Source: Geodermatophilus chilensis (GTDB lineage Bacteria > Actinomycetota > Actinomycetes > Mycobacteriales > Geodermatophilaceae). From it: a stretch of DNA of 59,664 nt. This document shows, one piece after another, positions 1 to 8,000 of the stretch (position 1 is the first letter of the stretch; every line of letters starts with the position of its first letter). Under the pieces are notes generated by a model that worked only from the letters and a program-made list of their open reading frames with translations, had not been told where the DNA came from and ran no database searches. Both the position numbers and the translations under genes were made by a program. The stretch is taken from assembly GCF_002802985.1 (NCBI RefSeq), contig NZ_NVPT01000007.1:1-59664 (forward strand), read 5' to 3'.

Positions 1-50
1 GGGTCGGGCCGGGGACCGACGGAGCCGGTGCCCGGGTCGGTGGAGGTCAT
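1..50 (-). CDS. 5' end of an unknown minus-strand gene (runs off the window)
   Basis: An ATG read on the minus strand at 50 is preceded by GGGAG about six bases upstream, and the frame stays open to the window edge. The 16 visible residues (MTSTDPGTGSVGPRPD) are a low-complexity Thr/Gly/Pro leader with no recognisable family. The start is called only from the ribosome binding site and open frame; the function cannot be given from this fragment. Confidence 0.4.
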   Translation of the reverse strand, partial: MTSTDPGTGSVGPRPD

Positions 51-246
51 GGTCGCTCCCGTGGGTGCGGCTGTCAGGGGTCCCGCAGAGACTCGCCACG
101 CTCCCCGGCCGCACCCCGGCGGACGCGCGACCGGCGTGCACCGATCCGGGCACGGACCGTCCCGGCCGCGCCTCCCGTCCCAGCCGCCCCACTCCCCTCC
201 CCCGGCCCACGGAGCGGGGGAGCTCTCGAGGCGGACCCCGTACCGC

Positions 247-753
247 TCAGCCGCCCACGCGCGCGGCCGCGTCGGCCAGGACCGCCCTCAGCAGGTCGCC
301 GTTGCGGCGGCCGGTCGACCGGTCGGTCTGGTGGATCGCCTGGGGCGAGGGGTGCGGCGCCCGCAACACCTCCCGGTCGCCGGGGCGCAGGCCGACGGCG
401 TCCCAGGCGCGCTGGGCATGCCGGCCGAGCAGGACCACGACCCGTGCCTGCGGCAGCAGGTCCAGCAGGGCGCCGAGGTGCGGCCGGGCGCGGTGCGCGG
501 CCGCGGTCAGCCCCAGCCGCTCCACCGCGGGGACGGCCGGGTCCGCGACCCACCACGGGACGACGTTCCAGTGCACGGTCGCGGCGTACGGCAGCCCGAC
601 GTCGGTAGAGGTGCGGTGCGTGTGGAACGCGGTCAGGTCGTCGTCGTGCCGGCTGATCAGCCGGGAGCCGTGTGCGGCGACCTCGGAGGGGTCCTGCGGG
701 AGCACCAGCACCCGGGCGCCGGTCCCTCCGGACTCCGGGTCGAAGGACGGCAC
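247..753 (-). CDS. uracil-DNA glycosylase superfamily protein
   Basis: The protein resembles the uracil-DNA glycosylase fold family that removes uracil from DNA. It has an N-terminal VPSFDPESGGTGARVLVL segment (VPxFDPxxGG is typical), a central NVVPWW stretch matching the family's substrate-pocket region, a hydrophobic VVVLLGRHA strand, and a C-terminal HPSPQA motif corresponding to the catalytic-loop HPS. Coordinates use the first GTG. The frame remains open upstream, and the residues there (LDEPHVADLNRWARD then VATAERRR) look like genuine family N-terminus, so the true protein is probably about 23 residues longer (to about 822). No ATG, GTG or TTG lies there, only CTG. It is last in a minus-strand series after the enoyl-CoA hydratase. 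Confidence 0.7.
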   Translation of the reverse strand: MPSFDPESGGTGARVLVLPQDPSEVAAHGSRLISRHDDDLTAFHTHRTSTDVGLPYAATVHWNVVPWWVADPAVPAVERLGLTAAAHRARPHLGALLDLLPQARVVVLLGRHAQRAWDAVGLRPGDREVLRAPHPSPQAIHQTDRSTGRRNGDLLRAVLADAAARVGG

Positions 754-928
754 CCGGCGCCGCTCGGCCGTCGCGACGTCGCGGGCCCACCGGTTCAGGT
801 CGGCGACGTGCGGCTCGTCCAGCCGGGCGTGCGCGCGGTGACCGACCCGGGGACGATCCGCTCGTCGAGCAGCAGGCCCTCCGCGTACGCCAGCGGGTTG
901 CGCACGCCGGGGACGCGGAGGGCGGTGC

Positions 929-1723
929 TCACCGCCCGGTCCAGCGGGGCGCGCGCTTCTCGCGCTGCGCGGCGATGCCCTCCTTGTGGTCCTCGGACAG
1001 GTACGGGTTCGGGCCGACGTCCAGCCGCAGCGCCTGCCACAGCGGCAGCTCCAGGCCCTTGACCGCGGTCGCCTTCATCCGGCGCACCGACAGCGGGGCG
1101 TTGGCGGCGATCGCGTCGGCCAGCCCGAGCGCGGTCGGCAGGACGTCGTCCGCCGGGACGAGGCGGTTGACCAGCCCCCACCGCTCGGCGACCTCGCTGG
1201 TCACGTACTCGCCGGTGTAGAGCAGTTCCAGGGCGATGCCCATCGGGATGCGCTTGGGGAGGACGACGGAGCCGAAGTTGGCGCCCATGCCGATCTTGGC
1301 CTCGGGCAGCCCCATGCGGACGCCCGGCGCGACGACCCGCAGGTCGCAGGCCAGCGCCAGCTCGAACCCGCCCGCCACCGCGGCCCCGGCGATCGCCGCG
1401 ACGACCGGTACCGGCACCTCGGTCACCACCTCGAACAGGGCACGGGTGGGCCGGTCCATGGGCGGGCGGAAGCGCTCGCCGCGGCGGTCGAGCTCGCGGA
1501 TCTCGTCGAGGTCGAAGCCGGCGCAGAAGGCCGGCCCGTTGGCGGCGAGGACGACCGCGCGGACGTCGCCGTCCTCCCCGCAGCGCAGCAGCTCCTCGAC
1601 CAGGTCGGCCTGCAGCGCGCTGGACAGCGCGTTGCGGCGCTCGGGCCGGTCCAGGGTCAGCACGCGGACGTGCCCCCGCTCCTCGACGACCAGTCCCGAC
1701 TCCCGGCGCTGCGCGTTCCCCAT
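929..1723 (-). CDS. enoyl-CoA hydratase/isomerase family protein
   Basis: 264 residues, the usual crotonase length. The family hydrates or isomerises acyl-CoA thioesters, for example in fatty-acid beta-oxidation. Visible features are the LDRPERRNALS start of the fold, the AFCAGFDLDE oxyanion-hole segment, AGGFELALACD carrying the first catalytic-type glutamate, and LPEAKIGMGANFG carrying the second. Because both glutamates are kept, hydratase chemistry is plausible, but the substrate cannot be assigned. The ATG is preceded by GAGAGG, which lies in the 12-base gap after the stop codon of the upstream thiamine-diphosphate enzyme, so co-transcription is likely. Confidence 0.88.
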   Translation of the reverse strand: MGNAQRRESGLVVEERGHVRVLTLDRPERRNALSSALQADLVEELLRCGEDGDVRAVVLAANGPAFCAGFDLDEIRELDRRGERFRPPMDRPTRALFEVVTEVPVPVVAAIAGAAVAGGFELALACDLRVVAPGVRMGLPEAKIGMGANFGSVVLPKRIPMGIALELLYTGEYVTSEVAERWGLVNRLVPADDVLPTALGLADAIAANAPLSVRRMKATAVKGLELPLWQALRLDVGPNPYLSEDHKEGIAAQREKRAPRWTGR

Positions 1724-1735
1724 GCCGCAAGCCTC

Positions 1736-4060
1736 TCAGTCGACCAGGTCCAGGGCGGCACCGACGATCGAGTCGGCGTCGAGGCCGTGGTGCCGATGGA
1801 CGCTCTCGAGGTCACCGCTCTGCCCGAAGACCGTGACGCCCAGGTGGGTGGCCGGCACGCCGCGGACGCCGGCCAGGAACGCCAGCGTGTGGGGGTGCCC
1901 GTCGAGGACGGTCACCACCGGCGCCGCCCGCTCGGCCGGGAAGACGCTGTCGAGCACCCAGCCGGGGGCCTCGTCGAGGCCGCGGCGGCCCTGCAGCGCC
2001 CGGAACAGCAGGCCGGGGCTGGTCACGCACACCACGTCGGCCCCCAGCCCGAGCGCGTCCAGGCGCTCGGCGGCCGCGAGCGCCTCGGGCACCACGGCGC
2101 CCATGGCCACGAGGGTCACCACCGGCCGGGCGGACCGGCGCAGCGGGTAGGCCCCGGCGACGACCTGCCGGCGCCGCCGCTCGCGGGCGGCCGGGTCGGC
2201 CGGGACGGCGGCCAGGGCCTGGTCCACCGGGCGGGTGGACAGCCGCAGGTAGGCCGAGGAGCCACCGGGCCGGCCCAGCCGGGAGAGCGCGGCGAGCAGG
2301 CACCACTCGGTGTCCAGCGCGAACGCCGGCTCGAAGCTCACGCAGCCGGGCTGCTCCAGCCCGAGGGACGGCGTGGTGATCGACTGGTGGGCGCCGCCCT
2401 CCGGGGCCAGCGTCACGCCGGACGGCGTCCCGACCAGGATCGACTGGCCGCCCGCGTAGATGCCGAACGACCAGGGCTCCAGCGCCCGCTCGACGAACGG
2501 GTCGTAGAGCACCCCGATGGGCAGCAGCGGCTGCCCCCAGCGGCTCCAGGTCGCCCCGAGCTCGCCGATCGCACCGACCAGGTTGGTCTCGGCGATGCCC
2601 AGCTCGATGTGCTGGCCGGAGGGGCGCTCGCGCCAGTGCAGGATCGTCTCGGCGTCGTCGGCGAACCAGTTGCGCCGGTCCTCGTGCGACCACACGCCCA
2701 CCTTGTTGACCCAGCCGCCGAGGTTGGTCGAGGAGCTGACGTCGGGGCTGACGGTGACCACCCGCCGGCCCACCTCGGGGGCGGCCCGGTTGAGGTCGAG
2801 CAGCGTGCGGCCCAGCGCCGCCTGCGTGGTCGCCGTCCCCGACGGCGTGCGGCCCAGGTCCGTGGGCACCGGCGGGGCGGCCTGCGCCTCGTACGTGCGG
2901 CGGCGCAGCCGCTGCGCCGCGTCGGCCAGCAGGCGGGCCGCCTCGCCGTCGGCGGGCAGGCCGGCCCAGGGGTCGGCGGGGTCGGCGCCCACCCGGGCGG
3001 CGAGCTCGTGCAGCTGGGCCTCGGTGAGCAGCGCGGAGTGGTTCTGCGGGTGGCCCTCGGTGGCCAGCCCGTACCCCTTGAGCGTGTAGGCGAGGACGAC
3101 GGTCGGGCGGGTGTCGTCGATCTGCGCGAAGGCGGCCCGGAGCGCGGCGAGGTCGTGCCCGCCCAGGTTGCGCACCGCGGCGCGCAGGTCGGCGTCGGGC
3201 AGGTCGGCGATCAGCGCGGCGATCCCGGCCGCCCCCGGCTCCTCCCCCGGCAGCAGCCGGCGCATCTCGGCGGGGTCGTGGCGCAGCAGCCGCTGGTACT
3301 CGGGGTTGGACATCGCGTCGATCCGGTCGCGCAGCGCCGCGCCGCCGGGCCGGGCGAACAGCTCCTCGAGCAGCCGGCCGTACTTGACGGTGAGCACCTG
3401 CCAGCCGGCCGCGGCGAACATGCCCTGCAGCCGGGTGGCGCCCATCATCGGGACGACGCGGTCCAGCGACTGCCGGTTGAGGTCGACGACCCAGACCACC
3501 TCGCCGAGCTCGGCGACCATCGGGTCGAGCACGGCCTCCCAGACCGCCCCCTCGTCGAGTTCGGCGTCCCCGACCAGCGACCACTGCCGGCCGGTGCCGC
3601 CGGCGCCGAGCTGGGTGTTGACGTAGCGGCGGGCGATCGCGCCCCAGATCGGCGCGGTCGCGCCGATGCCGACGCTGCCGGTCGAGTAGTCGGCCGGGAC
3701 CGGGTCCTTGAGCCGGCTGGGGTAGCTCTGCAGGCCGCCGAACTCGCGCAGCGTCGTCAGGTACTGCCCGTCGAGCTGGCCGAGCAGGTACTCCAGCGCG
3801 TGCAGCACCGGCGAGGCGTGCGGCTTGACCGACACCCGGTCCTCCGCCTGCAGCTGCTCCAGCCACAGCGAGGTCATGATCGTCACCATCGAGGCGCTGG
3901 ACGCCTGGTGCCCGCCGACCTTGAGGCCGCCCGGGTTGGGCCGCACCCGGTTGGCGTGGTCGACGATCGCGGTGGCCAGCCAGAGGACGCGGTCCTCGAT
4001 CTCGCGCAGGGCCCGGTCGCGGCCGGTGTCGCTGTCCGCGGGGGTGGCCGTGAGGCTCAT
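1736..4060 (-). CDS. transketolase/AceE-like thiamine-diphosphate enzyme
   Basis: 774 residues. The sequence looks like the single-chain 2-oxoacid dehydrogenase E1/transketolase group: YSTGSVGIGATAPIWGA (about 125-141), a thiamine-diphosphate signature GDAELDEGAVWEA near 164-176, and in the second half HIELGIAETN and HQSITTPSLG, typical of the pyrimidine-binding domain. A C-terminal transketolase-like domain ends the chain. No lipoyl or E2/E3 subunit gene is adjacent, so the reaction (2-oxoacid decarboxylation or ketol transfer) is uncertain. The ATG at 4060 was chosen because AGGAG precedes it; a start 23 codons upstream gives an unlikely Cys/Arg/Pro leader. Probable operon with the enoyl-CoA hydratase downstream. 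Confidence 0.8.
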   Translation of the reverse strand: MSLTATPADSDTGRDRALREIEDRVLWLATAIVDHANRVRPNPGGLKVGGHQASSASMVTIMTSLWLEQLQAEDRVSVKPHASPVLHALEYLLGQLDGQYLTTLREFGGLQSYPSRLKDPVPADYSTGSVGIGATAPIWGAIARRYVNTQLGAGGTGRQWSLVGDAELDEGAVWEAVLDPMVAELGEVVWVVDLNRQSLDRVVPMMGATRLQGMFAAAGWQVLTVKYGRLLEELFARPGGAALRDRIDAMSNPEYQRLLRHDPAEMRRLLPGEEPGAAGIAALIADLPDADLRAAVRNLGGHDLAALRAAFAQIDDTRPTVVLAYTLKGYGLATEGHPQNHSALLTEAQLHELAARVGADPADPWAGLPADGEAARLLADAAQRLRRRTYEAQAAPPVPTDLGRTPSGTATTQAALGRTLLDLNRAAPEVGRRVVTVSPDVSSSTNLGGWVNKVGVWSHEDRRNWFADDAETILHWRERPSGQHIELGIAETNLVGAIGELGATWSRWGQPLLPIGVLYDPFVERALEPWSFGIYAGGQSILVGTPSGVTLAPEGGAHQSITTPSLGLEQPGCVSFEPAFALDTEWCLLAALSRLGRPGGSSAYLRLSTRPVDQALAAVPADPAARERRRRQVVAGAYPLRRSARPVVTLVAMGAVVPEALAAAERLDALGLGADVVCVTSPGLLFRALQGRRGLDEAPGWVLDSVFPAERAAPVVTVLDGHPHTLAFLAGVRGVPATHLGVTVFGQSGDLESVHRHHGLDADSIVGAALDLVD

Positions 4061-4183
4061 GCCTTCGTCGCTCCTGGTGTCACACGCAGGTCCGCCGGGC
4101 CCTCGCACCGGCCGCCGACAGCCGACCACGGACGGCCCACGGACACCACCTCCAGATTGCGATCCCCGGGCACGGCCTGGCCG

Positions 4184-4240
4184 GTGATGTGCGGCTGGGG
4201 GCGCATCTCAACCAGGAGACGCGCTCCAGCCGCACATCAC
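4184..4240 (-). terminator. long hairpin, probable terminator of the PASTA-like gene
   Basis: Arms 4184-4198 and 4226-4240 are perfect 15-base complements. Inside them 4201-4209 and 4216-4224 pair over nine positions with one A/C mismatch, giving roughly 24 paired bases and a six-base loop. It lies 10 bases past the stop of the gene at 4251. No T-run follows, as is common for actinobacterial hairpin terminators. Confidence 0.6.
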
Positions 4241-4250
4241 TGCAGCTGGC

Positions 4251-4802
4251 TCAGGGGCACGACTCCTCGCGCTGCACGACGCCGAGGTCGATCAGCCCCT
4301 CGGCGTCCCCGGTCACCTGCTGACCGACCGGGATGTTCTGCGTGCAGACCACCCAGTTGGAGTCGAGGACCTGGTTGCGCATCCCCAGGAGGTCGTGGGA
4401 GCGGCTCAAGAAGACACCGTCGGCCTGGATGGTGTTCTGCGCGGTCTGCAGATCGAGCCCCACCAGATCCGGCATGGCGAAATCGACGACGGGGGCGGTC
4501 GCCGTGGCCGGAGGCGGAGCCGATGACGTGACCGGGGCTGGCGTCTCGGTGACCGTCACCGTCACAGGAGCAGGGATGGGAGTGCCGTCGGCCGGGCTCG
4601 GCGCGGACGAGGAGGAGGCTGCCGCCGCACTCGACGACGCCTCCTCGGTCTCGCCCCCGGCGTTGCCGATGCCCACGCCGACCACCAGCGCAGCGGCCAC
4701 CGCCCACACAACCGGACGCTTGTGGAAGGGCCTCTTGCCCGGAGTCGGAGGTAGCGGCGCGGTAGGGAATTGGCCCGATGTGTCGTACGAGGGCTGAGAC
4801 AC
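4251..4802 (-). CDS. membrane-anchored protein with C-terminal PASTA-like domain
   Basis: 183 residues. A proline-rich cytoplasmic head (FPTAPLPPTPGKRPFHKRP) precedes one membrane helix (about VVWAVAAALVVGVGIG), a Ser/Ala/Thr/Pro-rich linker, and a C-terminal segment MPDLVGLDLQTAQNTIQADG that fits the start of a PASTA domain (binds peptidoglycan fragments or beta-lactams in characterised members). An extracellular sensor or wall-associated role is inferred. The GTG at 4802 was chosen because GGAGG sits six bases before it. The layout (KxPFxKR, single helix, acidic secreted domain) resembles the DUF4352-like protein at 29.6 kb. Confidence 0.65.
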   Translation of the reverse strand: MSQPSYDTSGQFPTAPLPPTPGKRPFHKRPVVWAVAAALVVGVGIGNAGGETEEASSSAAAASSSSAPSPADGTPIPAPVTVTVTETPAPVTSSAPPPATATAPVVDFAMPDLVGLDLQTAQNTIQADGVFLSRSHDLLGMRNQVLDSNWVVCTQNIPVGQQVTGDAEGLIDLGVVQREESCP

Positions 4803-4850
4803 GTGGTTCCTCCAGAGTCGAGGGAGACGAGCCACACGGCCCGCACCAGC

Positions 4851-4876
4851 AATCCGGTACTGATTGGACCCGGATT
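4851..4876. promoter_or_regulatory. inverted repeat in the divergent promoter region
   Basis: AATCCGG at 4851-4857 and CCGGATT at 4870-4876 form perfect seven-base arms around 12 bases. The site lies about 50 bases upstream of the GTG at 4802 and between two divergent genes, so it could be an operator for the minus-strand gene. No regulator can be named. Confidence 0.3.
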
Positions 4877-5001
4877 ACCAGCGGCCGTCATCGGCGTGCG
4901 GGCGCGGCGTCGTGACCCTCCGCAGGTGCCCGCGGCCGGATCCGGAGTCAGTCCCGCCCCACCGGTCACAGCCGCCCCAGACGCCTCGGCGGCCTGAGGG
5001 G

Positions 5002-5026
5002 ACCGGTCCGTCCGGACCGGTAGACA
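5002..5026 (+). promoter_or_regulatory. palindrome and -10-like element before the helicase gene
   Basis: ACCGGTCCG at 5002-5010 and CGGACCGGT at 5013-5021 are nine-base perfect arms separated by two bases. They run into TAGACA (5021-5026), a -10-like hexamer seven bases before the ATG at 5034. This could be an operator overlapping a leaderless promoter. A weak AGGAC ribosome binding site (5026-5030) is also present, so both interpretations stand. Confidence 0.35.
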
Positions 5027-5033
5027 GGACGCC

Positions 5034-8000
5034 ATGAGCACCACGGACGTCCGGCCCTCCGACCCCAGCACCCGGCCGGCCGTCGCGATCCAGGCGACCT
5101 CCACGCCGGTGCTCAGCTACGCGCTGGCGCACAACCGCGTCCCGGTCGTCTCCCGCCTCGCGTTCACCAACCACGGCGCCGCGGTGCACGGGGCCACCGT
5201 GCGGCTCGGCGTGCGCGACGCCGAGGGCCCGATCGGCAGCCCGGTGGAGCTGCTCGTCGACCTCGACGCCGGCCAGACCACCGTGCTCAGCGACGTCGGC
5301 CTGGTCATGGACCCCGCCGCGATGCTGCAGATCGAGGAGCAGCGGCCCGGCTCGATCGAGATCGACCTGCTGGTGGACGGCGAGGACGTCGGCGGCACCG
5401 CCGTCCCGGTGCAGGTGCTGGCCGCCAACCAGTGGCTGGCCGCTCCCGTGCCGCTGGCGCTGGAGATGCTCGCCGCGCACGTGCTGCCCAACCACCCGAG
5501 CGTCACCACGCTCATCGGGGAGGCCGCCGACCTGCTCGAGGCGCGCACCGGCAGCGGGTCGGTGCAGGGCTACCAGTCCGGCCCCGAGCGGGTGGACGAG
5601 ATCGTCGCCGCGCTCACCGAGGCGATGCAGCGCCGCGCCATCCGCTACACCGAGCCCCCGGCCGGCTGGGCCGACGTCGGGCAGAAGGTGCGCACCCCCG
5701 GCGACGTCCTCGACGGGCGGGTCGGCACCTGCCTGGACACCGTCGTCACCCTGGCCGCCGCGCTGGAGCAGGCCGGCATCCGGCCGTTGCTGTGGGTGGC
5801 CGAGGGCCACGCCTTCCTCGGCTACTGGCGCGAGGAGCGCAGCGCCGAGAGCGTCGCCACCACCGACGTCGCGCCGCTGGTCAACCTCGTCGACCTCGGC
5901 CTCGTCCGGCTGGTCGAGACCACGCTGCTCACCAGCCGCGGCTCGGCCGGCGCCGACCTGCACGCCCCCGCCTACAGCGCCTGGCTGGCCGGCGCCGGCG
6001 ACCTCGACCGGGTCCTCGGCGTCACCGACGTCCACCGGGCCCGGCGCGACGGCATCGTGCCGCTGCCGGCCCGCACCCGCGGCCGGGACGGCGCGGTGCA
6101 GGTCGTCGAGTACCGCCCGACGGTGCACAGCGTCGCGGCCCGGCCGGTCGAGCGGACGCCGGTCGCGTCGGCACAGTCGGGCCGCCCGGAGATCCCGGCC
6201 CGCGTGCAGCAGTGGAAGAACAGCCTGCTGGACCTCTCGCTGCGCAACCGGCTGATCAACTACAGCGAGCGGGCCGGCCTGCCGCTGACCGTGCCGACCT
6301 CGCACCTGGCCGTGCTCGAGGACCTGCTGCACGAGGGCACCGCCGTGCAGCTGCTGCCCGACGACCGGATCGCCGCCGTGCACCGCGAGCGCGGCCTGGC
6401 CACCGCGCGCGACCTGCCCGACGCCCAGCTGGCCGAGGTGCTGGTGGAGCGCCGCGCGGTGCACGCCGCGGTCAGCGAGGGCGGGTACCTGCCGCGGCTG
6501 CGCCACCTGGCCTACAAGGCCAAGACGGTGCGCGAGGAGACCGGCGCCAACAACCTCTACCTGGCCCTGGGCAGCCTGGTGTGGGAGCTCGACGGGCGGC
6601 CGCTGCGCTCCCCGCTGGTGCTGGTGCCGGTCACGCTCACCCCGACCAGCCGCAACGGCGTCTACCGGCTCGCGCTCGACGACACCGGGTCGAGCACTCC
6701 GAACTACTGCCTGCTGGAGAAGCTGCGGCAGGTGCACGGCCTCGCCGTCCCCGGGCTCACCGAGCCGAGCGAGGACGGCGCGGGCATCGACCTGGACCGG
6801 GCGCTGCAGGCGATGCGCCAGGCGCTGGCCGACGCCGGGCTGCCGCACCGGGTCGAGGCGACCGCCGACCTCGCCGTCCTCCAGTTCGCCAAGTACCGGC
6901 TCTGGAAGGACCTCGACGAGCACTGGGCCGATCTCACCGCCAACCCGCTGGTGCACCACCTCGTGCACCGGCCCACGGAGGCCTTCGTCGACCCGGTCGC
7001 GGACACCGCGGGCGCCACCGACCTCGACGAGCTGGCCGCCCGCTGCCCGGTGCCCGCCGACGCCACGCAGCTGCGCGCGGTCGCCGAGGCCGGCGCCGGG
7101 CGCACCTTCGTGCTCGAGGGCCCGCCCGGCACCGGCAAGTCCCAGACCATCACCAACCTGCTCACCCGCGCGGTCGCCGACGGCAAGCGGGTGCTGTTCG
7201 TCGCCGAGAAGCGCGCGGCCCTGGACGTCGTCGCGCGGCGGCTCGAGGCCGTCGGCATGGGCCCGTTCGCGCTCGACCTGCACGACAAGGGCGCCAAGGC
7301 CTCGGTGGTGCGCGCCCAGGTGCAGGCCGCGCTGGAGCACGCGGTCGCCGTCGACGACGAGGGCATGACCGCCGACGCCGAGGACCTCCGCTCGGCCCGC
7401 CGCACCCTGGCCCGCTACGCCGAGCGGCTGCACGCCGAGAACGCCGCCGGGCTGTCGTACTACACGGCACGGACGGCGACCCTGGCCCGGCGGGACGGCG
7501 TCCCGACCCTGCCGGTCTCCCCCGCGTTCGTGGCCGCCGCGTCGACCGAGACGCTCACCGCGGTGCGTCACGCGCTCGCGCTCTTCCCGGACATCGCCGA
7601 CCTGGTGCGACCCTCGCCGCGGCACGCCTGGGCGTTCGTGGACACCGCGCAGGTCGACCTGCTCGCCGCCCAGCAGACTGCGGCCGCCGTCGACCGGGCC
7701 GTCCGTGACCTGCCTCCCGAGCCGCACCTGGCCCGGGTGCTGCGCGAGGTCCGCACGCCGGCGGACCTCGACGCGCTGGCCCACCTGCTCGGCGGCCCGG
7801 CGACGACGCTCGACGTCCTCGACGAGGTGCCGACCGAGCGCTGGAACGTGGCGACGACGACCGTGCTCGGCGAGGTCGCCGCGTTCTCCGGCGCCGTCCA
7901 CCCGGGGATGGAGCGGGCCACGCCGGCCGCCCTGGAGCTGCCGCTGGCCGACCTCTACGTCGCCGCGCAGACCGCGCAGGCCGGCCGGTTCATGGCCCGC

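Noticed and set aside
28-1062. Long plus-strand open frames across 28-4531 with Arg/Gly/Pro-rich translations
   Set aside because: They are antisense shadows of the glycosylase-like, enoyl-CoA hydratase and thiamine-diphosphate enzyme genes; composition is typical of GC-rich off-frame reading and no family motifs appear.
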